Positions 34,723-43,575 of a DNA stretch of 55,216 nucleotides are shown one piece after another (position 1 is the first letter of the stretch; every line of letters starts with the position of its first letter). Origin of the DNA: an uncultured Dorea sp. (GTDB taxonomy: Bacteria; Bacillota; Clostridia; Lachnospirales; Lachnospiraceae); assembly GCA_910585725.1 (NCBI GenBank), contig CAJUFA010000024.1, positions 1 to 55,216 of the forward strand, in the 5' to 3' direction. The notes beneath the pieces were generated by a model. That model made no database searches. It saw only the letters and a program-made list of their open reading frames with translations, and was not told where the DNA came from. The position numbers were made by a program, and so were the translations under genes.

Positions 34723-35453
34723 TGTTCCTCCCTCCCCTCCGGACAGTCTGAAAACTCATTCCCGCATGCCGACACTGTCTTCATGAATAGCTCCTCCAGA
34801 CGCCCGTTTGCAGGCATTCCTCCCTGATACCCAAGCTTTCCGTTCGCAATGATTCCGATATAGTCTGCCGTCTTTACAATCTCACTTAAGATATGGCTGG
34901 ATACGATTACCGTAATTCCTTCTTTGGAGAATCCGCATATCATCCGCCGCAGTTCCCTGATTCCCATCGGGTCCAATCCATTGGCCGGTTCGTCAAGAAT
35001 CAGACACTTAGGACGGTGTAGAAGTGCAATTCCGATTCCAAGCCGCTGCTTCATCCCTAATGAGAACGCCCCCGCTTTCTTCTTCCCGGTATCACATAGA
35101 TCCACCAGTTCAAGCGCCTCCGAGATACGTTCGTCCGGCAATCCAAGAATCATAGCCCGGACCTTCAAGTTCTCCCATGCGCTTAAATTCTCATATACCG
35201 GGGGCGTCTCAATCAATGCGCCGATATCTGACAGGTCTTTCCTGCTCCACGGATGCCCGTCAAAGAATATCTGCCCCTTCGTGGGACGAAGGATTCCTGT
35301 CATCATTTTTAAAAGAGTAGATTTGCCTGCTCCATTCGGTCCAAGCAAACCATATACACAACCTCTGGGTATCATTAACGAGACATCTCTCACAATCGAT
35401 TGACTGCGAAAAGATTTTGACAGACATTTCGTCTCTAGAATATTTTTTGTCAT
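34719..35453 (-). CDS. ABC transporter ATPase, lantibiotic-protection NisF/CprA type
   Basis: 244 residues, one nucleotide-binding domain: Walker A GPNGAGKS, Q-loop, signature FSLGMKQRLGIG, Walker B LILDEPANGLD and H-loop SSHIL. Closest in style to BcrA/NisF/CprA drug and bacteriocin exporters. First gene of a five-gene unit (ATPase, two permeases, regulator, kinase). RBS AGGAGG upstream. No lantibiotic precursor or modification enzyme is present, so it serves defence against foreign peptides. Confidence 0.92.
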   Translation of the reverse strand: MTKNILETKCLSKSFRSQSIVRDVSLMIPRGCVYGLLGPNGAGKSTLLKMMTGILRPTKGQIFFDGHPWSRKDLSDIGALIETPPVYENLSAWENLKVRAMILGLPDERISEALELVDLCDTGKKKAGAFSLGMKQRLGIGIALLHRPKCLILDEPANGLDPMGIRELRRMICGFSKEGITVIVSSHILSEIVKTADYIGIIANGKLGYQGGMPANGRLEELFMKTVSACGNEFSDCPEGREEQ

Positions 35454-35511
35454 CTGACTTCCTCCTTATGCTTTCAATAATTTCTTTCTATATCTATAAG
35501 CATAATGAGAA

Positions 35512-35530
35512 TTTATAAGGAAATTATAAA
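35512..35530 (-). promoter_or_regulatory. Possible regulator site upstream of the exporter operon
   Basis: Perfect inverted repeat TTTATAA-GGAAA-TTATAAA, about 60 bases before the ATPase start codon and inside the presumed promoter. A symmetric site here fits binding by the operon's own OmpR-type regulator, but AT-rich sequence makes chance likely enough to stay cautious. Confidence 0.4.
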
Positions 35531-35565
35531 GATATCCGAAATAATTTTCTTTCAGCCAGGAATAC

Positions 35566-35697
35566 TTAATCAATGATTGCAATCTGCTTTCCGTCCTGAT
35601 AGAACCCGATATAATATTTATCCTCAATTGTTTTGCCCGGCGGCAATATTCTCATATCCTCCTTAATCGCCTGCCGCGTAACAAAAGGCGGGCAACT
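35566..35697 (-). pseudogene. Remnant of a GNAT acetyltransferase
   Basis: The minus strand reads PPFVTRQAIKEDM, then RILPPGKTIEDKYYIGFYQ and DGKQIAIID before a stop. This matches the middle of a common Firmicute GNAT family (LPPGkt.eDKYYiGfy...LiAv.D). Both ends are missing: a stop lies just before the first residue and the acetyl-CoA-binding half is gone. An internal ATG with AAGGAGGAT could still express a 29-residue peptide, but nothing suggests function. Confidence 0.7.
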
Positions 35698-35715
35698 TTA
35701 TACTTATCTGAATGT

Positions 35716-36255
35716 TTACCGCTTATGTAAAATCTTATGCCTGATATAATAATAGGTCTTTTCCTCGCCGTCACGGGCAAGCATCCTGAGCAAAAAATGC
35801 AGGCGCTTCGCCGTATCCGGATGAACCATTCTTCCCAGCCTTGCCGCGCCCCTCTCATAATACTCAAGGGGATGGGAATCCTTATATTTGCTTCCCTGGT
35901 AAGTCTTAGACGCGGCAACCCGGTCGACGAACATCTCTACAACATATTTTACAGGCATCTTCATACCGATAATCCCATCCTCCCGATCGGTACTATAATC
36001 AAGCCAATATTCGTAATGATGCTTGTTCCTGCCCTTATGATGCAGCCATGCCCCGGAATACCCTATATTCTCCCTCTCCGCATTATTCGGGCTCCTATTA
36101 CCCTGATAATATTTACAGCCTACCAGGAATTCCGCAGGCGTATACTTCGACAGATCATGAAGGAGTCCCTGCTTATAGAGCCCGACTTTAAAACACCCCT
36201 TCATAACCAATATTTTATGATGTGTAATCGTTCTAAAATGTTTCCATGCTTTCAT
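35716..36255 (-). CDS. DUF5662 family protein
   Basis: 179 residues, soluble. A histidine-rich pattern is visible: TITHHK, LHDLSKYTPAEF, WLHHKGRNKHHYEYW and HPLEYYERG. The HD-like arrangement (His, His-Asp, His-His) suggests a metal-dependent hydrolase fold, but the family has no known activity. Common in Lachnospiraceae and their phages. It stands alone on the minus strand with no clear operon partners. Confidence 0.8.
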   Translation of the reverse strand: MKAWKHFRTITHHKILVMKGCFKVGLYKQGLLHDLSKYTPAEFLVGCKYYQGNRSPNNAERENIGYSGAWLHHKGRNKHHYEYWLDYSTDREDGIIGMKMPVKYVVEMFVDRVAASKTYQGSKYKDSHPLEYYERGAARLGRMVHPDTAKRLHFLLRMLARDGEEKTYYYIRHKILHKR

Positions 36256-36347
36256 ATTCTTTCTTTACTCCTGTCCCTATAAAGAACCGTCTGCTTCATC
36301 CTGACACTCCAAGTTCCGCTTTCAATCTACATTATATCAACAAACTG

Positions 36348-37019
36348 TTATCTTAGACCTGACATCTTAATAATCAAAAATAATATTATCAAATGTAACG
36401 GATAGAAGAGATAGAAGAAATATTTCATACTTCTCCCCCGCTCTCCATTATATAGCGCCAACGGTATCACAGCCATCGCCCCGTACTGCTGAATCGGATT
36501 ATTCCAAAGGAAGTTCCACAATGCTCCCGCCGCCAGCTTCGCCCCCCGGTATTCCCTCAGGAAATAGAACATACTGATCAGCAGAATCCCTTTGAAACTG
36601 TAATCCGTCTTCAAAATCACCGCAATCCACATAAACATCAGAACTTCCAGCACTTTAACCGGCCACTCCCCGCCCCTCTCAAACAGATACAGAAGCATTA
36701 CGCCTAAGAGTAACGTAAAGAATACGTTCTGTCCCCCGAATTCAAGCGCCTCTCCATGAAACGCAAGATCATACGGCGCTTCCGATACCGCCGCAAATAT
36801 CCCGAGTCTCAGCATATAAAGGCGGATATCATGTGTATAATGGACGCCTTCCACCAAAAGGAAACAGAAGATCGGAAATGCCAGTCTTCCTATATACCGA
36901 AATGTCCATTCTCCCGGAAAGAATACGGCGCCGACATGATCAATCAACATCGTGATGATCGCGATCCATTTCAACTGATATGAAGTCAGACCTATTCTCT
37001 TCTTTTTCGCCTGTTCCAT
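36348..37019 (-). CDS. TraX family membrane protein
   Basis: 223 residues with about seven membrane helices. The family start LTSYQLKWIAIITMLIDHVGAV, the RYIGRLAFPIFCFLLVEG segment and the closing YPLHLIILFLI are typical. F-plasmid TraX acetylates pilin; chromosomal relatives in Firmicutes are acyltransferase-like proteins of unknown target. The ATG chosen has AGGTGG eight bases before it and lies 80 bases inside the preceding GH13 gene, an unusually long same-strand overlap. Confidence 0.85.
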   Translation of the reverse strand: MEQAKKKRIGLTSYQLKWIAIITMLIDHVGAVFFPGEWTFRYIGRLAFPIFCFLLVEGVHYTHDIRLYMLRLGIFAAVSEAPYDLAFHGEALEFGGQNVFFTLLLGVMLLYLFERGGEWPVKVLEVLMFMWIAVILKTDYSFKGILLISMFYFLREYRGAKLAAGALWNFLWNNPIQQYGAMAVIPLALYNGERGRSMKYFFYLFYPLHLIILFLIIKMSGLR

Positions 37020-38715
37020 GCTCTCTTCCACCTACGATGACCATAATTGTTCTTTCTTTTAATACTACCATCCTCTGATCTTTTAGAAGCTCGGGCGCTT
37101 CAAGGATCCCTTCTTCCGTAGAAGCAATCTTATACCACTGCTTCCCCTTTGCCAATGCCGGCAATGCAAAAGAATGGGGTATCCAGTGCATGTTATACGC
37201 CACAAAACAATCTTCTCCGCCTACGGCGGCGCCGCTGTAATAGACTCCCAATTGCCGGCTGTATACTTCCGACGGAACGCGCCATGCATTTTCTCCATGA
37301 TAGGATACATCCGGTACTCCGCAGCTAACCTGGTCAATACCAAGCATCTCTTCCTTGGGGCAGAATACCCGGTACTTTTTCCTTATCTCTATCAGCTTCT
37401 TCACAAAATCATGAAGTTCTCTGCTTTGTTCCAGCCTCTGCCAGTCTATCCACGCCGTCGGGTTATCCTGACAATATACGTTATTATTCCCTTTCTGCGT
37501 ATTCCCAAATTCATCGCCGGACAAAATACAAGGCGTTCCCTGCGCCAGCAGCAAAAGAAAGAATGCATTCTTCATCTGATTATTGCGGAGTCTTACCACC
37601 GCCTTCTTTCTTGTCGGTCCTTCCGCTCCGCAGTTCCAACTATAATTATATTCCGGACCATCCTGATTATTCTCTCCGTTCTCCTCGTTATGCTTTCTGT
37701 CGTAAGATACCAGATCAAACAACGTGAAGCCGTTCTGTCCCGTAATGCAATTGAGAGTCCCGTCGTTCTCAGAATTACGGCGGAGCCAATACATCACTCC
37801 CGTGACCATTCCCTCGTCTCCTTTCAGGAAACGGCGCATCACCGTCTGAAAATCAATACGGTGAACCAGGATCTTCGTCTTCTTCAAGATCGGGTCGGCA
37901 TATATGGCGGCCATAGGCGCTACCTGGGGATTCAGGATGAACCCGTCTATATGAAACTCTATCATATAATACCGCAGGCACTCTTCCATCGTCTGTTTCG
38001 ATATATCCCCATTGAACGGCATCTCCAGCACAACCTCTATCCCTGCTTTGTGACATGTCTTCACCATATCTCTTAATTCTTTCACCGCATCCTTCGAAGC
38101 GGCATAGGAGCCTTTAGGCGCAAACCAATAAGCGCTTCCATATCCCCAGTAATTCCGATACCGCTGACATTCCTCAAAATCATATACCGGCATACACTGG
38201 ATCTGATTAATCCCCAAATCCTTCAGATAAGGGATCTTCTCAATCACCCCGCGAAATGTCCCCCTGTTTTCTACCTTAGACGATGTATGCTTCGTAAAAC
38301 CTCTGACATGCAGACTATACGCAATAACTGAACAATACGGCAGACATAAAGGCATGTCGCCTTCCCAGTCGTAAGGTTCATTATAAAGTACTCCCCTGAC
38401 TTCATGCTTATTGATATCCCGCTTTCTGCCCCAGTTTTCACGGCCTGCTATCATCTTCACATAGGGATCCACAACGATCTGCCCATCGATCCGGTAATTA
38501 TATTCATACTCTGTCACTTCTATATCTTTCAACGCAAGATAACGGACTTCCCCGATTTCCTTATTCATCTCGTATATGGCGCAAGGCTTCTTCCTGCCAA
38601 CACGATACAATAATAACTGACACTCCTTCTCCTGTGGAACAGCCACAGAAAAATTCACTGTATTTCCTATCATAGTAGTTCCTAACGGTAAGGGCCTCCC
38701 CTGTATCTCCTTCAT
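36940..38715 (-). CDS. GH13 isoamylase/GlgX-like protein with all catalytic residues replaced
   Basis: 591 residues: N-terminal CBM48-like domain (1-95), GH13 barrel (about 125-440), C-terminal beta domain. The fold is clear (YSLHVRGFTKH, NYWGYGSAYWFAP, DLVSYDRKHNEENGENNQDG, GTPCILSGDEFGNTQKGNNN). The four catalytic regions are not: the nucleophile segment GFRFD is GFILN (Asn262), the acid/base Glu is His285, the third Asp is Asn328 with its His as Gln327, and region I reads EMPFNGD. It should bind glucan without cutting it. The last ~25 residues run into the TraX start and may be a frameshifted tail. Confidence 0.88.
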   Translation of the reverse strand: MKEIQGRPLPLGTTMIGNTVNFSVAVPQEKECQLLLYRVGRKKPCAIYEMNKEIGEVRYLALKDIEVTEYEYNYRIDGQIVVDPYVKMIAGRENWGRKRDINKHEVRGVLYNEPYDWEGDMPLCLPYCSVIAYSLHVRGFTKHTSSKVENRGTFRGVIEKIPYLKDLGINQIQCMPVYDFEECQRYRNYWGYGSAYWFAPKGSYAASKDAVKELRDMVKTCHKAGIEVVLEMPFNGDISKQTMEECLRYYMIEFHIDGFILNPQVAPMAAIYADPILKKTKILVHRIDFQTVMRRFLKGDEGMVTGVMYWLRRNSENDGTLNCITGQNGFTLFDLVSYDRKHNEENGENNQDGPEYNYSWNCGAEGPTRKKAVVRLRNNQMKNAFFLLLLAQGTPCILSGDEFGNTQKGNNNVYCQDNPTAWIDWQRLEQSRELHDFVKKLIEIRKKYRVFCPKEEMLGIDQVSCGVPDVSYHGENAWRVPSEVYSRQLGVYYSGAAVGGEDCFVAYNMHWIPHSFALPALAKGKQWYKIASTEEGILEAPELLKDQRMVVLKERTIMVIVGGREHGTGEKEENRSDFISVEMDRDHHDVD

Positions 38716-38795
38716 GCCTAATCCTTCCTGCTGACTACAGCCGTCCGTTTAGAAACTGTATGGAAACTTGTATTAGGTTATTTCCCTCCAGTTCC

Positions 38796-39797
38796 TTACT
38801 GCCATCCATCTACTCCATACATATCAACATTACTCTGATTGATCATAAATACCTCTTCATACGTCTCTCGCTCAAACTCTTTATCCTCTAAGATATCCAT
38901 CGCGACTTTTGCGGCGGTCTTCCCCAGACCGATGGGAGACTGCGCGGCGGTTCCGGCGATCTGACCGTCCGCCTTCTTAAGCTCCTTCTTTATGTCCGGC
39001 GAACCGTCCACACCATAGATAATCACCTCCTTAAGATCCGCAAGATTTACCGCCGTCTTCGCGGCAACAGCCAGCTGGTCGTTCCCGCACATAATCGCCG
39101 CTATATTAGGATGCTCCTGAACGATTGTTTTCGCCGCTTCCAACGCTTTCTCAAACTCTCCGTTCGTATCCGCCCTTGCCACAACCTCGAATCCCTTCTC
39201 GGCCCCGGCTATTGCTTCTTCAAATCCCGTAATACGTTCATTGATTGAATTCTGGGTAGGACATTCCAGAATTGCGATCCTGCCTCCCTCCGGGCATCTT
39301 ACAAGCAGATCCTCTCCGCAGATATACCCGGCCTCGTGGTTATCAGAACCTATGTAGGCGTCTATGTAATCCATCTCTTTTACCTGTGTATCCACATTGA
39401 TGATCCTAACATCCGCTTCCTTCAGCGCTTCCAGAGATTCCACGACCTCCTCCCAATCCACCGGGCATAAGAATATCGCGTCGATTCCTTCGTCAATCAG
39501 TTCCTGGATCTGCGTTTTTTGAAGCTCCGGATCTGACTGCGGGTCTTTCGTGAGCAGCGTATACCCTTCCTTCTCTACTTGCTCTCTGATCGCCGATTCC
39601 AATGTAATAAAATACGGATTCTCCATATCGATCCCTGTGAACCCGAATACATATGCATCCTCTTCTTCTAAAGGCTCCTCCTCGGATTCCTCCGTAACCG
39701 CATTATCTTCAGGCGTCCCCACATTCTTTTTACACGCCGCTGTAAAAATGCATACAAGCATCACCACTAATGCCCATAACATTCTTTTTTTCTTCAT
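38796..39797 (-). CDS. Sugar-type ABC substrate-binding lipoprotein (orphan)
   Basis: 333 residues. Signal peptide with lipobox FTAAC (Cys22), an acidic linker to about residue 48, then a periplasmic-binding-protein type 1 fold like RbsB (GFTGIDMENPYF, GIDAIFLCPVDW, YIGSDNHEAG, MCGNDQLAVAA, YGVDGSPDIKKEL). It would bind a sugar or autoinducer-like ligand at the outer membrane face. No permease or ATPase is nearby, so it either serves a transporter encoded elsewhere or a sensor. Ligand not predictable. Confidence 0.9.
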   Translation of the reverse strand: MKKKRMLWALVVMLVCIFTAACKKNVGTPEDNAVTEESEEEPLEEEDAYVFGFTGIDMENPYFITLESAIREQVEKEGYTLLTKDPQSDPELQKTQIQELIDEGIDAIFLCPVDWEEVVESLEALKEADVRIINVDTQVKEMDYIDAYIGSDNHEAGYICGEDLLVRCPEGGRIAILECPTQNSINERITGFEEAIAGAEKGFEVVARADTNGEFEKALEAAKTIVQEHPNIAAIMCGNDQLAVAAKTAVNLADLKEVIIYGVDGSPDIKKELKKADGQIAGTAAQSPIGLGKTAAKVAMDILEDKEFERETYEEVFMINQSNVDMYGVDGWQ

Positions 39798-39919
39798 ATA
39801 TATTTTCCTCCCTAAACCCTGACGCTGACATAAAATAGTATAAACGGCAAATCAACTCACATTTTCACATTTATTCTACAACATTTTTCATCATTTGACT
39901 ACCCTATGTAAAAACCTTC

Positions 39920-39948
39920 TTGCATTTTGTACGGTCCTTTGATAGAGT
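39920..39948 (+). promoter_or_regulatory. Promoter of the DUF1292 gene
   Basis: TTGCAT and TAGAGT are 17 bases apart, about 28 bases before the start codon. Confidence 0.5.
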
Positions 39949-39975
39949 AAAAGTACCAGAAAGGAGGCCGATACC

Positions 39976-40263
39976 ATGGATGAATACATGACAGTAGAAT
40001 TGACGCTTGAAAACGACGAAGTCGTTACATGTGCGATCCTGACTTTATTCGAGGCTGCTGAGAAGGAATACATCGCCCTGCTTCCTCTTAATGAAGACGG
40101 GAACACAGAAGACGGCGACGTGTATCTCTACCGCTACATCGAAACTGCCGACGGAGAGCCTGAACTTGAAAACATTGAAGACGACGAGGAATATGAAGTT
40201 GCCGCCGACGCCTTTGATGAATGGATGGACTCGCAGGAATTCGACGAATTACCTGACGAATAG
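39976..40263 (+). CDS. DUF1292 family small acidic protein
   Basis: 95 residues, strongly acidic. The pattern VTCAILTLFEAAEKEYIALLP, VYLYRYIE and a Glu/Asp-rich tail is that of DUF1292 (YrzB-like) proteins, widespread in Firmicutes with no known role. GGAGG lies eight bases before the ATG. It is transcribed against its neighbours, and its last 15 bases overlap the end of the convergent helicase gene. Confidence 0.88.
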   Translation: MDEYMTVELTLENDEVVTCAILTLFEAAEKEYIALLPLNEDGNTEDGDVYLYRYIETADGEPELENIEDDEEYEVAADAFDEWMDSQEFDELPDE

Positions 40264-42105
40264 CTCTTCAATAAAACGGGAAGGACTTAAATCTTTTCCG
40301 TTTTTTTCTTTCACATAACTGATAATCAACTTATCCTTTGCCCTCGTCATCGCAACGTAGAACAGCCTGCGCTCTTCTTCTAACTCTTCCTTCCTTCTTG
40401 CTTTCCTGTAAGGAATACTCCCTTCATTCCCTTCTATGATAAATACCACTTCGTACTCCAGACCCTTCGCGCCGTGCATGGTCAAAAGCGATACCCCTTT
40501 CTTGTCAGTTGATCCGGATCTGCCTCCGGTCCTTGTATTCTTCTCATCCATTGCCTCTTTATAATGCCTGACATGGGCAAACCAGTCGTCGATCGTCTGA
40601 TATGCCCTGGAATTCTGCTGGATCTCGTCTAATACCGCCAGGAGCTCCTCCGCCGGCATCTTCCGGTAAACCGCATATTCCCGGAGGAAATCATCATAAC
40701 CGATTCCCTTTCGGATATACTGGATCGCGGCAAAAGGCGTCTTATCTCTTATCATCTTCATATCCCATTCCAACTGATCGATTCGGTCCATCATCCATCC
40801 TTTGTCACAATAGAAATTGCGCAATGACTCATAAGATATCCTGCTTCCTTCCATACTTTCACGGCCGATATAACGCTTCGGCCTGTTCGCAACCTGAAGG
40901 AAGTACTTACGTTCACAATCTCCCTTCGCCAAATGAAGATAACTTATCATATCTGTTCCGATGAAATGATCATACAGATTCCCTGGCTTCTCCTTAATCT
41001 CGAAGGGAATCTGATGCTCTGCCAGGATTTCCGCCAAAGCCCTTACATCCAGACTTGTCCGATACAATACCGCCATCTCTTCATAAGGAACCCCTTTCGC
41101 GCAGTATTCCCGGATCTTCTCAAGGATATAATCCCCTTCTTCCACCGGATCTTTTACTTCCTGAATATGTATCGTCTCGCCTTTTCCTTTCCGGGCGGTG
41201 ATCTTCTTACCGAATCGTTCCTGATTATTGGAGATGACTCTTAACGCGCCGTTTACCACATGCGCTGTAGAACGATAATTTACATTCAGCAGGATTTCCT
41301 TTGAATCTTTATAGTCTTTCCTGAATTCCATCATAATTCCCGGTTTCGCGCCCCTAAATCCATAGACGGACTGATCGTCGTCTCCTACTACAAACAGATT
41401 ATCTTCCGGCGCCGCCAGCATACGCACCACGTCGTACTGAGCCTGGTTCACATCCTGAAACTCATCCACCAGAATATAGCGAAATCTCTCCTGCCACTTT
41501 TTCAGTATATCCGGTCTTTGCAGAAACAGCCTCCGGCAATCAAGAATCATATCCTCGAAGTCAATCTTACGAAACCTCTGCTTTTCTTCTTCATATGCCA
41601 GATACAGTTCCCTGAACCTCCCGGAACCATAACGCAGCGATTCGTATGACTCGATCTCATAACAATTATTCTTAACATTTCCTATCTCAACGGCCAGTTC
41701 CTGAAGAAAATCTTTCTCTTCTCCGGCATTCGTAATTTCCTCCCAGTCCATCCGCGCCGCTATCCGGCGAAGCAGCTCAAACTTCTCACCCTCAGACAAC
41801 AGATTGCCCGAATCCAGTTTATACGCCCACTTCAGAATCCCATAATAGATCCCGTGAAAAGTTCCGAAAGTTACCGGTACTCCGGGTCTTTCCATGACTT
41901 TCTGGAAACGTTCCCTCATCTCCTTCGCGGCGTATTTCGTAAAGGTAATGACCAGAATCTCTTCTGGCCTTACCTTATATTCTGTAATCAGATATTCTAT
42001 TCTCTTTGCTATGGTAAGAGTCTTCCCTGAACCGGGACCGGCGAGAACCATACATGGCCCCTCCTTATGGGCGACCGCCCTTAACTGAGCTTGATTCAGA
42101 CTCAT
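40249..42105 (-). CDS. UvrD/Rep-type ATP-dependent DNA helicase
   Basis: 618 residues, superfamily 1A: Q motif LNQAQLRAV, Walker A AGPGSGKT, ITFTKYAAKEMRER, Walker B VDEFQDVN, QSVYGFRGA, NYRST, TMHGAKGLEYEVVF and MTRAKDKLIIS. At ~620 residues it is shorter than PcrA (~720-740) and lacks the long C-terminal extension. It probably acts in repair or recombination beside the main PcrA. It follows gltX by nine bases and ends in a convergent overlap with the DUF1292 gene. Confidence 0.93.
   Translation of the reverse strand: MSLNQAQLRAVAHKEGPCMVLAGPGSGKTLTIAKRIEYLITEYKVRPEEILVITFTKYAAKEMRERFQKVMERPGVPVTFGTFHGIYYGILKWAYKLDSGNLLSEGEKFELLRRIAARMDWEEITNAGEEKDFLQELAVEIGNVKNNCYEIESYESLRYGSGRFRELYLAYEEEKQRFRKIDFEDMILDCRRLFLQRPDILKKWQERFRYILVDEFQDVNQAQYDVVRMLAAPEDNLFVVGDDDQSVYGFRGAKPGIMMEFRKDYKDSKEILLNVNYRSTAHVVNGALRVISNNQERFGKKITARKGKGETIHIQEVKDPVEEGDYILEKIREYCAKGVPYEEMAVLYRTSLDVRALAEILAEHQIPFEIKEKPGNLYDHFIGTDMISYLHLAKGDCERKYFLQVANRPKRYIGRESMEGSRISYESLRNFYCDKGWMMDRIDQLEWDMKMIRDKTPFAAIQYIRKGIGYDDFLREYAVYRKMPAEELLAVLDEIQQNSRAYQTIDDWFAHVRHYKEAMDEKNTRTGGRSGSTDKKGVSLLTMHGAKGLEYEVVFIIEGNEGSIPYRKARRKEELEEERRLFYVAMTRAKDKLIISYVKEKNGKDLSPSRFIEELFVR
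40273..40312 (+). terminator. Terminator of the DUF1292 gene, inside the helicase coding end
   Basis: AAAACGGGAAGG and CTTTTCCGTTTT form a stem followed by a T run. The element lies within the last codons of the convergent helicase gene, so one stretch serves as coding sequence on one strand and terminator on the other. Confidence 0.7.
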
Positions 42106-42114
42106 AGATTCCCC

Positions 42115-43575
42115 TTATCTTTTTAACATCTCTATTCCTTTTTTGATTCTCTTAAGAGACTCTTCTTTACCAAGAATCTCCATGATCTCCGTCGCGCCGC
42201 CCGGAGTACTCTGTTTCCCGGACACGGCGGTCCTGATCGGCCACATAACGAATCCCGTCTTATACCCTTTGTCATCCACATAAGCCTTTAAAACGGTAAA
42301 TAACGCGTCATTGCTGAAATCCTCCTGTGCCTCCAGCAAAGACAGCGCCTCTTCCAACACATTCAGCGACTTCTCTTCATTCGTCTTCATCTTCTTATGG
42401 CAGTACATCGAGGTATCATATTCCGGCAGTTCCTCAAAGAAATCTATCTGCTCTCTGATATCCGGGAATACCTCTATTCGGGTCCTTACAAGAGCCGCAA
42501 TCTTCCTCAGATCATAATCCTTCGTCACGGTCTCCCTGATATACGCTTCCGCCATATGATAGAAACGCTCCTCGTCCATGGCTTTAAAATATTCTCCGTT
42601 CATCCACTTAAGCTTTACGATATCAAAGACTGCCGGAGATTTACTCATATGGCGGTAATCAAACTCGCGCACCAGCTCATCCAAAGAGAAGATTTCCTGG
42701 TTTCCTTCCGGGCACCATCCAAGCAAAGCCACGTAATTCACAACCGCCTCCGTCAGGAACCCCTGCTCGATTAGATCCTCATAAGAAGAATGACCGCAGC
42801 GTTTACTTAGCTTCTTATGGTTCTCGTCGGTGATCAGCGGACAGTGGACATACGTCGGTATCTCCCACCCGAAAGCTTCATATATCCTGTTATACTTCGG
42901 CGCGGAGGACAGGTATTCATTGCCGCGAACCACGTGTGTGATCCCCATAAGATGGTCGTCGATGACATTGGCAAAATTATACGTAGGATATCCGTCTGAT
43001 TTGATTAGTATCAGGTCTTCCAGCTCTTCATTAGGCACGGTGATATCTCCGTAGATGTCGTCTTTGAAGGTCGTCGTCCCTTCCGCCGGCATATTAAACC
43101 GGATGACATACGGCTTTCCCGCCGCCAGATTCGCCTCCACCTCCTCTTTACTAAGCCCGAGACAGTGCTTGTCATAGACTACGATCTCCGTACCGCCCTC
43201 CTCAGATACGCTGCTCTTAAGAGACGCAAGCCTTTCTTTATCGCAGAAGCAATAGTAAGCGTCCCCCTGGTCGATCAACTGCTTCGCGTACTTAAGGTAC
43301 AGACCAGACGCATTACGCTCGCTCTGCACGTAGGGACCTACTCCTCCATCCTTGTCGGGTCCCTCGTCATGAACCAATCCTGTCTCTTCCAACGTATGAT
43401 AGATGATATCCAAGGCGCCTTCGACAAAACGTTCCTGATCCGTATCCTCTATACGAAGCATGAAATCCCCGTTCTCATGTTTCGCAATCAGATACGCATA
43501 CAGCGCCGTTCTTAGATTCCCTACATGCATCCGGCCGGTCGGGCTTGGTGCAAATCTTGTTCTTACTTTACTCAT
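42115..43575 (-). CDS. gltX: Glutamyl-tRNA synthetase
   Basis: 486 residues, class I synthetase: the HIGH-type motif in FAPSPTGRMHVGNLRTALY, RIEDTD, and the KMSKS-type motif KLSKRCG. A glutaminyl enzyme is not seen, and most clostridia charge both tRNA-Glu and tRNA-Gln with this kind of enzyme. It overlaps the upstream sirtuin-like gene by eight bases and precedes the helicase. No T-box leader was recognised. Confidence 0.96.
   Translation of the reverse strand: MSKVRTRFAPSPTGRMHVGNLRTALYAYLIAKHENGDFMLRIEDTDQERFVEGALDIIYHTLEETGLVHDEGPDKDGGVGPYVQSERNASGLYLKYAKQLIDQGDAYYCFCDKERLASLKSSVSEEGGTEIVVYDKHCLGLSKEEVEANLAAGKPYVIRFNMPAEGTTTFKDDIYGDITVPNEELEDLILIKSDGYPTYNFANVIDDHLMGITHVVRGNEYLSSAPKYNRIYEAFGWEIPTYVHCPLITDENHKKLSKRCGHSSYEDLIEQGFLTEAVVNYVALLGWCPEGNQEIFSLDELVREFDYRHMSKSPAVFDIVKLKWMNGEYFKAMDEERFYHMAEAYIRETVTKDYDLRKIAALVRTRIEVFPDIREQIDFFEELPEYDTSMYCHKKMKTNEEKSLNVLEEALSLLEAQEDFSNDALFTVLKAYVDDKGYKTGFVMWPIRTAVSGKQSTPGGATEIMEILGKEESLKRIKKGIEMLKR

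Noticed and set aside
31032..35453. Lantibiotic biosynthesis cluster
   Set aside because: Only export/immunity and two-component genes are present; no LanB, LanC, LanM or precursor peptide.
37174..38076. A 300-codon plus-strand frame inside the GH13 gene
   Set aside because: Antisense shadow of a recognisable protein, with no start signals.
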